Translations under genes and position numbers: made by a program | In this document: piece by piece, positions 34,883-43,438 of the stretch | How the letters are laid out: each line of letters opens with the position of its first letter | Numbering within the stretch: position 1 is the first letter of the stretch | The notes under the pieces: model-generated | Databases searched by the model: none | What the model was told of the DNA's origin: nothing | Seen by the model: the letters and a program-made list of their open reading frames with translations, nothing else | Source of the DNA: Pseudoalteromonas xiamenensis | Lineage (GTDB): Bacteria; Pseudomonadota; Gammaproteobacteria; Enterobacterales; Alteromonadaceae | Length of the DNA stretch: 64,000 nucleotides | Strand: one strand, 5' to 3' | Assembly: GCF_042431545.1 (NCBI RefSeq) | Contig: NZ_JBHLYX010000008.1

Positions 34883-35386
34883 CTAATTGGCGCTAATTGT
34901 TACTGTGATAGTGTCAGAATAGGTGCCCGCTTCATTAAGGCCATTAGACTGAGGGGTAATTTTTAATGATGTCGCTTTCGTTTCGCCAGCAATACCGGAA
35001 CCCGCGACAGTAGCCTTAACGTGCTTGTACGTACCACTTTGCAAGTCGATTCCTGATGTATCACCTATGTTCAACGTATACGCAAGCTTACTGCCTTGAG
35101 CATTATCCGCGACAAGAAACCCACCATTGGCAGAGCTGTACTCCGTTGTCGCATTCTCGCCAGTATTGCACCAGACGTCTAAAGTGCCGATATCTTGCGT
35201 TTTTTGAGAGGCGTCTAGCGTCAATCCAGTGACCGTATTCGTGCCACTGCTCGTTTTACAGGCAGGTTCAACCGCACCTTCAAACGAAAACTTCGCTTCA
35301 TTGCCTGATAAATCAGTTACATTCGCGGCCAAAGGCATTGACGCGATTGCTAATACAATAGACAAGTTTTTAATTGATGTGTGCAT
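34883..35386 (-). CDS. Pilin subunit (copy 2, inverted paralogue)
   Basis: The 167-residue product is closely similar to the pilin at 34058 along its whole length: EAKFSFEGAVEPACKTSSGT, QDIGTLDVWCNTGENATTEY and LNEAGTYSDTITVTISAN have near-identical counterparts. It has its own signal peptide and a strong ribosome-binding site (AGGGGAT before the ATG). The two genes face each other, separated by a terminator and a gene remnant, so together they make an imperfect inverted repeat. Its upstream region shows no sigma-54 motif, so the copies are probably expressed under different conditions. It could be a minor or alternative subunit. Confidence 0.82.
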   Translation of the reverse strand: MHTSIKNLSIVLAIASMPLAANVTDLSGNEAKFSFEGAVEPACKTSSGTNTVTGLTLDASQKTQDIGTLDVWCNTGENATTEYSSANGGFLVADNAQGSKLAYTLNIGDTSGIDLQSGTYKHVKATVAGSGIAGETKATSLKITPQSNGLNEAGTYSDTITVTISAN

Positions 35387-35691
35387 ATCCCCTCCTTCCC
35401 CTTAAAATTACAGCATTCCCTGAGCATTTTGCAACTTTTACAAGACGAATGTTTCGAACAAAAATAACGTCTTTTCGTCCATTTTACTCGCAAATTGACC
35501 CACAACTTTGATCTTGTTTAAGAAATACCTACGTTCAATACCGACGTTGCTGTACTTAATACCCCTTACCGCATTTATGTCGTTATGCTTATGTCGCCTT
35601 TTCACTGTATGTAATACGTTGTAATGGATTGCTCCATACATCAATTCTAGATTTACATTTCAACCCTATTCAACATCAAAGGAATTTGAAA

Positions 35692-36324
35692 ATGAAAAGT
35701 GAAATGTTAGTTGATGTGTACTTTCTAATGGATGCCACGGGCAGCATGCAAAATGCGATTGACGGCGTAAAAACCGAAATCAAGGGCTATGTTTCAAGTT
35801 ATTGTAAGTGTAACCCAAGGGTCAATCTTGCGTACGGACTCGGTATTTATAGAGATACCGGTGACTCAAAGCCGTTCGATTTTATTCAAACGATAAACAC
35901 GGACGTAAGTTCTCTCGTTCATAATTTAGCTCGAGTAACTGCTTCCGGAGGCGGCGATACTCTCGAGGGACAAGTAATTCCATTATCCGTATTAAACTAC
36001 GGTGCTGCACGATGGAGACCTGGTGCGCTCAGAATTGTTGCGTGGTACGGTGATCATGGTGCGCATGAAACTAGAGTATACGAAGGCAGGACCTATAACA
36101 AAGAAACCGCTGTAAATAACCTATTGGAAACGAATACTATCGTTATCGCTTTGAGTGTTGGCAACAATTGTCTCAATGAAAGAGGTATCGCCCAATTTAT
36201 TACTTCCTCAACAAGTGGCCGCTACGTTGAAAATGTACATTACGACAAGCTTTGTAGTACGCTTTTTGAGGAAATATCAGAACGATTTAATTTAGTCTCT
36301 GTTCCTGCCGAACTCTTGGTATGA
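35692..36324 (+). CDS. Von Willebrand factor A domain protein
   Basis: The start at 35692 (AAAGGAATTTGAA upstream) gives 210 residues with no signal peptide. The protein is almost entirely a vWA domain. It opens with VDVYFLMDATGSMQNAIDG, where DATGSM is the MIDAS metal-ion motif (DxTGS), and has a later GGGDTLEGQ loop that fits the conserved threonine position. Such domains mediate Mg2+-dependent protein binding. It is a stand-alone gene between the pilin region and a small membrane protein. No partner ATPase (MoxR) is next to it, so its target is unknown. Confidence 0.8.
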   Translation: MKSEMLVDVYFLMDATGSMQNAIDGVKTEIKGYVSSYCKCNPRVNLAYGLGIYRDTGDSKPFDFIQTINTDVSSLVHNLARVTASGGGDTLEGQVIPLSVLNYGAARWRPGALRIVAWYGDHGAHETRVYEGRTYNKETAVNNLLETNTIVIALSVGNNCLNERGIAQFITSSTSGRYVENVHYDKLCSTLFEEISERFNLVSVPAELLV

Positions 36325-36342
36325 CGTATTAGCTTACTGAAA

Positions 36343-36729
36343 CTAAGCATCGTTCTTGTTTTGATGCTTAGTTATCAAATCTAATTGAGCAACCAATACA
36401 ACCAAAATCTGTACCACTATACATGGGATAACAAGAAACAAGTCTAAGCGAATATTTTCCTGTGCAGGTATCAGCATTTCATTTATTGCATTCAAGCCGA
36501 TAAGCAACAAAAGTGAATCGTGTAAGTAGGGTTGAATTTTAACCTTGTAATTAAATTCTGATTTCGCAGATTTCAACACAAACCATGTCGAGATAAAAGG
36601 AATGAACATAGTGTAGATAAAATTCACGAGGAAAACGTGATTAGATATCGATTCGTTGTTGGGGGATTGTCCCAAGCAGTAGGCTAGAAAGCCACCGAGA
36701 ATGACAAACATCATTGCTCTTCGCAGCAT
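36343..36729 (-). CDS. Small four-helix membrane protein, unknown
   Basis: The ATG at 36729 has AAAGGAAATTT before it, giving 128 residues; an upstream extension in frame has no ribosome-binding site and looks non-coding. Four hydrophobic segments (about 5-20, 30-52, 65-85 and 95-117) fill most of the protein. I recognise no family. It is convergent with the vWA gene, 18 bases from its stop. The role is unknown. Confidence 0.5.
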   Translation of the reverse strand: MLRRAMMFVILGGFLAYCLGQSPNNESISNHVFLVNFIYTMFIPFISTWFVLKSAKSEFNYKVKIQPYLHDSLLLLIGLNAINEMLIPAQENIRLDLFLVIPCIVVQILVVLVAQLDLITKHQNKNDA

Positions 36730-36993
36730 AAATTTCCTTTTATAATTCTCAAGTATATGGCCTGATTGTATAAATTTAAGGGACTTAAAACAATCGCACT
36801 TTATGTTCAAACTGCACTTCCCCACATGAACCTTCGTCAAGGATGGCCTTAGCTCTCCTCCGTGCTAATTACTCTGTAAAAGATAAGGAATTGATAATAT
36901 TAAATAACCTATTGATTAGTGAACCTTTTACTTCCTTTGTGTAACGTAAAATTAGAGGAGATTAACACTTCATATTTAAAAAAGGAGATAACA

Positions 36994-37137
36994 ATGTTGT
37001 TTACACTAAAAAAGAAAGAAATGAAAAAATTGACGGATGCACAGCTTATTAAAGCCGCTGCAACAAAACAAATTGCGGGTGCAAAAGCCTCTGGCGGCAA
37101 CTCACAAGCTTCTGACTGCTGCACAATGAAAGACTAA
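36994..37137 (+). CDS. RiPP-like precursor peptide with a short Cys-Cys core
   Basis: This 47-residue peptide has a very strong ribosome-binding site (AAAAAGGAGATAACA before the ATG at 36994). Residues 1-30 form a leader: a Lys-rich start (LKKKEMKKLTD) ending TKQIAGA. The 17-residue core is small and polar (KASGGNSQASDCCTMKD) with adjacent cysteines plus Ser and Thr residues, the kind of residues used in lanthionine or disulphide chemistry. The leader design matches the peptides at 11756 and 62473. No modification, protease or ABC export gene is adjacent. The precursor status is inferred from the leader; the mature product is unknown. Confidence 0.55.
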   Translation: MLFTLKKKEMKKLTDAQLIKAAATKQIAGAKASGGNSQASDCCTMKD

Positions 37138-37303
37138 TACTCAAGCCAGTGACTGGAGGGCTGTTTACATCTTAGCATCCGATGTTTTCGATTACACAGA
37201 CCCTCTTTTATCTGCTCGTTACGAATGATTCCGCACAACACTCATCGTTCAAACCTTCTAGACCGATAAGTAAATTTGCGAATGAAAATTAATCGCACAT
37301 CGA

Positions 37304-37702
37304 TTAAAACGCAACTCGATTTCGTAATTCTTCAAGTAACCCATCCCTATCGTCACGTGCTCTATTAACCAACGTCACAGGAATGTTCGTATCAGGGCTG
37401 TATTTCGCGCTCCAAAGAATCATATCCAATAAAATTGGCAACATATCCACGCCTTTTTCCGTCAGTGTGTAGATTTTTTTCCGTTTATCTTTTTCATCTT
37501 GCTGTTTAGCGATAAGACCCTCTTGCTCTAATTTTTCCAATCGATTCGACAAAATATTGGATGCCACTTTTTCGTCTGAATTTTGCAAATCTGAGTATGA
37601 TTTTTTATTAAAAAACAAAAGATCGCGTAGGATCAATAAGCTCCATTTATCTCCCACCAAATCCAATACATTTGAAATTGGACAATCCGAACGTCTAGTC
37701 AT
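37304..37702 (-). CDS. HxlR family transcriptional regulator
   Basis: The ATG at 37702 (GAGAGGTG upstream) gives 132 residues. HxlR marks are the early Cys in RRSDCPISNVLDLVGDKWSLLILRDL and NILSNRLEKLEQEGLI with a KKIYTLTEKG wing. HxlR proteins are dimeric winged-helix regulators, and several sense oxidants or electrophiles through the N-terminal cysteine. It is divergent from the SnoaL-like gene, and the shared region contains repeated AACTTGCA motifs that are likely its operators. Confidence 0.9.
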   Translation of the reverse strand: MTRRSDCPISNVLDLVGDKWSLLILRDLLFFNKKSYSDLQNSDEKVASNILSNRLEKLEQEGLIAKQQDEKDKRKKIYTLTEKGVDMLPILLDMILWSAKYSPDTNIPVTLVNRARDDRDGLLEELRNRVAF

Positions 37703-37733
37703 AAGCACCTCTCACAAGAATGATGAAAAGTAT

Positions 37734-37790
37734 ATTTAACTTGCACTTTGCAAGCAAATAATTTAACTTGCATTTTGAAAGTTAAATTTA
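37734..37790. promoter_or_regulatory. Repeated operator-like sites between HxlR and SnoaL genes
   Basis: Two direct copies of ATTTAACTTGCA-(C/T)-TTTG-(C/A)AAG start at 37734 and 37761, 27 bases apart. The first contains the dyad CTTGCA/TGCAAG, the second the dyad TTTAACTT/AAGTTAAA. They sit between divergent genes and are best explained as HxlR binding sites. Confidence 0.6.
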
Positions 37791-37808
37791 ATTAGTGAGG
37801 CCATTCCT

Positions 37809-38288
37809 ATGCACGGACCTAAAATCAATATGAACAAGCTGACAAAACTACACTGGTCAGAAAACGATTTAAATAACGCTAAACTCGCCGTTGAGTTTGT
37901 ACAGCGCATCATGAATGATCACGATTTCAATGGTATTCGTGAACTGTATCGTGGCCAACAGTACACACAACACAACCGAAACATCGCGGATGGCATTGAA
38001 GGCGTTATTGAAGCCGTGAGCCGTCTTGTAAATAATGCACCTGAATTCAGTTACGACATTAAACACATTTTGGTTGATGGCGACCACGTAGTATTGCATT
38101 CACATGTAACGTTAAAAGCCAAACATCGAGGCATTGAGACGGAAGGATTTAATATTATGGATACATGGCGAGTGGAAAATGGGCGTCTTGTCGAGCATTG
38201 GGATGCTGTTCAAGGCATTAGCTTTTCCATGCGCTTGTATGCACTTCTTACTGGCGGGAAAATTAGGAACAAAAACAGTATATTCTAG
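37809..38288 (+). CDS. SnoaL-like (NTF2-fold) protein
   Basis: The 159-residue product has no signal peptide. The NTF2/SnoaL fold is visible from about residue 28: FVQRIMNDHDFNGIRELY, YTQHNRNIADGIEGVIEAV, and DHVVLHSHVTLKAKHR with DTWRVENGRLVEHWDAVQ near the end. This is the pattern of the predicted SnoaL-like aldol-condensation enzymes; the substrate is unknown. It is divergent from the HxlR gene with shared operators, so it is likely repressed by HxlR until a reactive compound appears. A decayed relative lies at 34652. Confidence 0.8.
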   Translation: MHGPKINMNKLTKLHWSENDLNNAKLAVEFVQRIMNDHDFNGIRELYRGQQYTQHNRNIADGIEGVIEAVSRLVNNAPEFSYDIKHILVDGDHVVLHSHVTLKAKHRGIETEGFNIMDTWRVENGRLVEHWDAVQGISFSMRLYALLTGGKIRNKNSIF

Positions 38289-38374
38289 CTGTTGCTATTC
38301 CCCCTTACTATTCAAAATACTGGCCTGATATTTCTGAAGTGTTCTCTCATTTGTCAGTTTCAACGTCGATAGCG

Positions 38375-39475
38375 CTAGGCAAATTTAGTGCGCCAAAATG
38401 CGCTATCAGCAAAACGATGTTCGCTGGCGTAATACAACTTTCTAGACTTCTGATTTGCATGAAAAACGGACTCTATCGTCCGATCGTAGTCGGTAAAATC
38501 ATTGTTCAGTTTATCGTGATTGAAAAGTACATTTTCAGCCGCTTTTACCCCGCTGTACAGCGCAAAAAACATCCCTTGCGATGAAAGTGGATCAAAGCTT
38601 AATACCGCATCACCGATAGCAAGAAAACCTTTTTGGGCATCACTAAATTGAACAAGTCGACTCACGCTTGCGTCTTTTAATTGCAACGGCGCCAACATTT
38701 GCTTTGCATGCCACCGCACTGGAAGCAAATTGCTTTCATTCAATTCGTCTAAAAACTGCGCCTCATGATTCGTTTGCTTTGCCGTTTTTGGTAGCGAAAA
38801 TTTAGCGACAACACGAACTGGCAAGCCATTTTTAGACAGAATGGGTAATCGCGCACTGTACCACCAGCCATCGTGAACGGCCTTGATACGCGTTAATTGC
38901 TCTTTGTCATCCTTTGCCGATTCCAACCATGCAACAACTGCCGTTTGCGAATCAATATATTGCTTTTTAAAACCAACAAGACGACTCACAACGGATGCTC
39001 GGCCAGTTGCATCAAGCAAAAAGCGGCTGTCTAAAACAGCAGTGGTATTTTCCAAACTTATTTTCCAGCTTGAATCGAACATTGCATTCGCGAGTTTAGA
39101 TTTGAACCTCATCACGCCCGACTGTTCTACATAGTTAATTAACGCACGGTTAAATGCCGTTCGGTCAATATGCCATCCACCACCTTGTGGATTTTGCACG
39201 GCATCGTTTCTGTGCCAAATATTACTGCCCCATGAAGATGCATTGCCCGTACAAGCACTGACTTGTAATGGAGATAGGATGTCACTTAAACACCGAATAC
39301 CCATCCGATTGAGTAGCGCGATTGCCGCACCAGGTAACGATTCCCCAACTGAAAACTCACTTGCAACCTCACTTTCTGGCGCAACAAGACACACGGATAA
39401 TCCTGCTTGGCGTAAAATAAGGGCGCAAGCACAGGCCGAAGGGCCTGCACCTGCTATCACACAATCGAACTTCAA
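38375..39475 (-). CDS. LodB-like FAD-dependent flavoprotein
   Basis: The product (366 residues) starts at a TTG with GGGAG upstream. The N-terminus is a Rossmann FAD-binding motif (CVIAGAGPSACACALILRQ, GxGxxxxxA). The VGESLPGAAIALLNRMG segment and the later FLAIGDAVLSFDPLSSQGMFFAL (second FAD contact with a GD motif) match tryptophan-halogenase-like and LodB-type flavoproteins. LodB-type proteins are needed to make the cysteine tryptophylquinone cofactor in the LodA oxidase encoded next to them. Here the gene begins 21 bases after the LodA-like gene stop. By analogy it should mature the CTQ of that partner. Confidence 0.82.
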   Translation of the reverse strand: MKFDCVIAGAGPSACACALILRQAGLSVCLVAPESEVASEFSVGESLPGAAIALLNRMGIRCLSDILSPLQVSACTGNASSWGSNIWHRNDAVQNPQGGGWHIDRTAFNRALINYVEQSGVMRFKSKLANAMFDSSWKISLENTTAVLDSRFLLDATGRASVVSRLVGFKKQYIDSQTAVVAWLESAKDDKEQLTRIKAVHDGWWYSARLPILSKNGLPVRVVAKFSLPKTAKQTNHEAQFLDELNESNLLPVRWHAKQMLAPLQLKDASVSRLVQFSDAQKGFLAIGDAVLSFDPLSSQGMFFALYSGVKAAENVLFNHDKLNNDFTDYDRTIESVFHANQKSRKLYYASEHRFADSAFWRTKFA

Positions 39476-39496
39476 ACGACGCTCCCTATTGGCAGG

Positions 39497-42400
39497 TTAG
39501 CTTTTAACAATCGTCGCAAACTCATCACGTTGCTCCTCATTAAACCAACCCGCCTCTTGCAGCGCTTTGTCACTCGGGCCCAATTTGGCGTAATTTTTCT
39601 GGAAGATTTTGTACGCTTCATCCAGCTCTGCTTGTTTCGTAGCTGTCAGGTTTTCTACCCACAATTTCTCGGGTAGCCAATCTAAATCATCAGGTCTGTC
39701 TTTAGCTTCCAAAATGCCCATTTCATTAAAATGTGCCACCATGTAATCCATGGCATCAACGGCGCCAGCAGGTAACTGGCGGAACCAACTTGGTCGATTT
39801 CTGAATGCCGCTATCCTAAGTTCCATGGGTTGCTTCTTATCAGCCAAAATATTGTAGTCAGACAAGGTCAAAACGTTATTCGGTACTCGTGCTGGCCAAT
39901 AGGTCGGCATAAATGGGTCGTAATCTGAATCGTAGCCTGAGCGACAAAATGCTGTATCCCCTTGCCATGGCAAGGCCATCCAACGAGTTAAATCACCCGG
40001 TCCTTGTTCATACAGAGGACCCCCTACGGCAAGTACTTTATTTTGGTCTAGCATACTGCCATAGCTCGGCTGTGCCTTACCTTCTGCACGTTCACGGATC
40101 CGATACGGCGCACGGTACATTGAAGCATGACGCATTGGCCAAGTGAGCTCACAGCCCGGGTGGAAGGCATCGGCTAAACAGAAATGCATATTTGCCCTAT
40201 CAAGCATATCCGGTTGCTCTTGCAGCGGCACCTGTTCTATATCATCACAATTCTTCGCCTCTGGGTTGAAGTCACTGACAAAGTTTCCGTTAACCCAACA
40301 CGTGAGTACGTAGTCAAAATAGGGAGGTAAAGTTAAATAAGTCGATGCTGCATTTTCACCTGCGCCAACCGTTTCACCGTATAGATCACCATACATCATC
40401 GGCCATTGACTAATTTGACTATTCACTGCTTTTCCGTTTGTACCATCAGATATAACCACGCTGTCAGTACCACGGAAATTATGATAAACAGTACGACGAA
40501 GCTCCGCATAAGGGTCTGGATAAAGGCTACTTAATGGCGCAATAGAGAGTTTCTTAAGAAGCTCAACATCGGAGAAATCAAATGGCGACCCCGCGCCGAA
40601 GCTTGCGAAAAACCCTTTGTTTACCCATTGTAATTCATTTAAGCGTGCCAGCACGGGTAACACATCACGCTGAAACTCCACGCGCTTGGGCAGCTGCAAC
40701 ATACCGCAGTCCGTCCAAACAGCGCGCATCAAGTCATCCATGGTGCGCCAACCCACAAGATTTTGGCCATAATTAGGCGGTGCTGAAGCCACCCATGCCG
40801 GATCTGCGCTAAACACTTTGTCTTCTAATACAACTTTTGCATGCACCGGCCCGTCAGCAATGTCATCGTACCAACCCGCTGCATTATTGAAGCTCGTGGG
40901 CACTTCGGGTCTATACACTGGCTTATTGGCAGGACTAGCCGATTTACCAAAGCCCGGCAATACCAACAAACGACCGACTGAATCCGTCCTCAATTCGCCA
41001 AGGTAAACCTGCGTGCCTTGGAAATTACCGACCATGCTGTAGCTTGAATCATTCATATTCAAGCCTTGAATTTTACAAGGTCCGGGGTCAATCGCTAATG
41101 CACCTCGCGCAGCTCCAGTTACCTCTGGATTGCGCAGTGCAACTGTAACACCGGCTGTTTGTGGTAAATCTAAGGCTGATTGAAATTCATACCACTGCGC
41201 CTTGCGATTTGCGACATGCACTGACCACTCTATCGTTGAATTTTCACTTTGCTGAATTTCGGCAACCACATCACCATTTGCATCGTATCCATACACCCTA
41301 AATCGCGCTGCTTGGCGCTTAATTGCGCCACTATCATCTCGAGTGCTGCCAAAATTAACCAATTTTGGCTCAGTCACTTCCGGCCCAACATAGTAGTCGC
41401 TTTTACTGTCACCAACGCGGGCGACACCAATTCCCGGATGGATCCGCACAGACGTTATCCGGTCAATTTGTTCTTTGGTCAGCTTTTTAGGAGCCGGTCC
41501 TGATTTAGGTTGATTTGGTAACGGACAAGTTGGGTTTTTAATTATTGGTTTACCGGGTTGCTTAGGCTGCTCATTTGGTTGACCATTTTGATCATGGCGA
41601 TATTTTGCAGCAGCGGCATAAACCTTCATACGGGCCAATGCAATCGAACTTTGTGGCGCGGGCGCGTTTAGCTTTGGCACTCTGCCAATATTGAAATCGA
41701 GCCAATCCCCATAAATCTCTTGCTCAGGTTGCATTACATCTTGCTTAGGTAATGAGATAGTCGCGATCAATTCAGGTTTAGCAACGTCTTCGTCCCAAAC
41801 CGTCATCGCCTTATCGAGCGGGAAGTGTTTATCTATATAGGCTTGTTCAAATTCTTTTGTCGTTGGGCGTCTTTGAATATAGAGGTTTAATGTTGCGTTA
41901 CCCGCTTTCATTCGTGCAGCCAAATCTTTACCTAAAAAGTCGGGATCATTGATGTCTACTTCGCCAGAGAACGTCGATTTGCCCGGTCTGACGATGTATT
42001 TGCAGTAATTGTCTTTGCCCAGTTTAAATGGCACGACGCTCCACACCGAGGTTTCGAATACTGAACGAATAGGCTTGGCCATTTTATCTAATAGGATGTT
42101 TGTTTTCGGTGAGTTTTCTTGTACCCATTGATCGCTCCACCCTTCAAACCCCGCCTTGGTGAAGTTACAAAAATCAGATGCATTGTCTACGAAGAAGAAA
42201 GGCACATTCTGCAAGATTAAATCAGCGACCTCTGCGCCATCGTCCGATACTTCCTTTTCCCCTTTGATACCAAACAGTTTTATCCCCAAACCAATGGTAC
42301 TTTTCCAATCAGGTCGCCCATCAGACAGGTCGGAAGAATAACGCACGTAAACAGGGTGTTTTCCTGCATGAGCAAACATACCTTGTTTTAAGTCATCACT

Positions 42401-42598
42401 TACTTTCTCATGGATTTCGATTTCCCCTTTCATGATGCCATGCGTCCTCAAAAATACAGGTCGACGCACTGGACATTGTCCAGCAGCCACTCGTTTTTTC
42501 TGAACCATATCAACGAACATGTGTTCGAGACATTTGATCGGATCTTTACAGCTACAGGTAATATTGAAACTTTTCATTCCTTGCTTGAGGCTTCTCAT
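39497..42598 (-). CDS. Fusion of catalase-like haem domain and LodA-like CTQ amino-acid oxidase
   Basis: The ATG at 42598 (GTGGAGAA upstream) gives 1,033 residues. Residues about 20-345 are a catalase-related domain with key haem-site residues: distal His53 (FLRTHGIMKG), distal Asn131 (LQNVPFFFVDN), and RMKVY with Tyr327, the spacing of the catalase proximal RxxxY ligand. A Pro-rich linker follows (about 340-370). Residues about 375-1,033 are LodA-like: SVRIHPGIGVARVG at the start, the FHPGCELTW region and PWQGDTAFC with Trp878, which supply the Cys and Trp of the CTQ cofactor. Two cysteines (807 and 816) are candidates for the crosslink. LodA/GoxA enzymes oxidise lysine or glycine and release H2O2. 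LodA and GoxA as I know them have no such N-terminal domain. A LodB-type maturation gene follows. Confidence 0.85.
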   Translation of the reverse strand: MRSLKQGMKSFNITCSCKDPIKCLEHMFVDMVQKKRVAAGQCPVRRPVFLRTHGIMKGEIEIHEKVSDDLKQGMFAHAGKHPVYVRYSSDLSDGRPDWKSTIGLGIKLFGIKGEKEVSDDGAEVADLILQNVPFFFVDNASDFCNFTKAGFEGWSDQWVQENSPKTNILLDKMAKPIRSVFETSVWSVVPFKLGKDNYCKYIVRPGKSTFSGEVDINDPDFLGKDLAARMKAGNATLNLYIQRRPTTKEFEQAYIDKHFPLDKAMTVWDEDVAKPELIATISLPKQDVMQPEQEIYGDWLDFNIGRVPKLNAPAPQSSIALARMKVYAAAAKYRHDQNGQPNEQPKQPGKPIIKNPTCPLPNQPKSGPAPKKLTKEQIDRITSVRIHPGIGVARVGDSKSDYYVGPEVTEPKLVNFGSTRDDSGAIKRQAARFRVYGYDANGDVVAEIQQSENSTIEWSVHVANRKAQWYEFQSALDLPQTAGVTVALRNPEVTGAARGALAIDPGPCKIQGLNMNDSSYSMVGNFQGTQVYLGELRTDSVGRLLVLPGFGKSASPANKPVYRPEVPTSFNNAAGWYDDIADGPVHAKVVLEDKVFSADPAWVASAPPNYGQNLVGWRTMDDLMRAVWTDCGMLQLPKRVEFQRDVLPVLARLNELQWVNKGFFASFGAGSPFDFSDVELLKKLSIAPLSSLYPDPYAELRRTVYHNFRGTDSVVISDGTNGKAVNSQISQWPMMYGDLYGETVGAGENAASTYLTLPPYFDYVLTCWVNGNFVSDFNPEAKNCDDIEQVPLQEQPDMLDRANMHFCLADAFHPGCELTWPMRHASMYRAPYRIRERAEGKAQPSYGSMLDQNKVLAVGGPLYEQGPGDLTRWMALPWQGDTAFCRSGYDSDYDPFMPTYWPARVPNNVLTLSDYNILADKKQPMELRIAAFRNRPSWFRQLPAGAVDAMDYMVAHFNEMGILEAKDRPDDLDWLPEKLWVENLTATKQAELDEAYKIFQKNYAKLGPSDKALQEAGWFNEEQRDEFATIVKS

Positions 42599-42943
42599 TA
42601 TTTTCTCCACGAGTGATGAAGGATATCAATGTAGGCAACGAAGTTTGATTTACCATTTTGTAAATCAAACTTAGGTACTTTACACAGATTGTCTTCGCTC
42701 AAAGCATTACATTTAACATCATGATTTAATGAACATTGTTAATACAATTGAGTAATGACAACGGACAAAAAGAACACCACGATGCAGGCATGAATGAGTC
42801 GATGACTTATTTTTACGTAAAGAAAATGTAAACCACAAAATCAAATCTCGCTATTACATGCCATTACATTTTATGGGGATATTAGTATTAATACGAAATC
42901 TGTAAGTTACTGAGGATATGGTCTGGAGCACGAAATCGACGGC
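42599..42943. other. Intergenic region upstream of the catalase-LodA gene
   Basis: About 345 bases, AT-rich, with no gene seen. It presumably holds the promoter of the oxidase operon. No palindrome or repeat strong enough to name is visible. Confidence 0.4.
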
Positions 42944-43360
42944 TTAAACCAGTACATCGACCAGCACACTTGGGTCTGTGATACCTTGATCTTCAAGCGC
43001 TTTTTGCAATGATTGAGCCGCATTCATTAGTTCAAGATTAAGCGAATTTACAACGCTCCATTGCTGTTTTATTTGAGCCGCCTTTTGTTCTTCATCTTCA
43101 AAAGTACGCTCCTTGAGTTCATCCAGCTCCTGCTTTGCCATCTCCAGGCGTTCCTTAATCTGCTTTATGTAGGCTTTAAGTTTGCGGATATTCTCTGGTA
43201 AGTCTTCTTCATGCTTGGATTCTGTTGTTTTACTTGGCTCGTTCTTGTTTAGATTGTCTAGAGATAAACGAAGTGGAAATTCATGACTATTATTGTCTTT
43301 TCCTGGACGCCCAAGCGGCAAGTTTCCGTCATAATTTGACGCGTTTCCCTGAATTTTCAT
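42944..43360 (-). CDS. Coiled-coil hypothetical protein
   Basis: The 138-residue product has no signal peptide. The first 50 residues are disordered-looking (NYDGNLPLGRPGKDNN and further). Residues about 55-125 form a long charged coiled coil (IRKLKAYIKQIKERLEMAKQ). It ends with a short hydrophobic tail (PSVLVDVLV). It is vaguely similar to FlxA-like proteins, but I see no firm match. It stands alone on the minus strand. The function is unknown. Confidence 0.55.
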   Translation of the reverse strand: MKIQGNASNYDGNLPLGRPGKDNNSHEFPLRLSLDNLNKNEPSKTTESKHEEDLPENIRKLKAYIKQIKERLEMAKQELDELKERTFEDEEQKAAQIKQQWSVVNSLNLELMNAAQSLQKALEDQGITDPSVLVDVLV

Positions 43361-43438
43361 CTCGACTCCATCCGCAATGCGTTTATTTTATATCGGTATG
43401 GAGTCTCAATACTTGAGTCGTTGATACAGGCAAATGCA

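Noticed and set aside
36841..36993. Extension of the small peptide upstream of 36994
   Set aside because: The longer frame starts at a codon without a ribosome-binding site; the ATG at 36994 has a near-perfect one.
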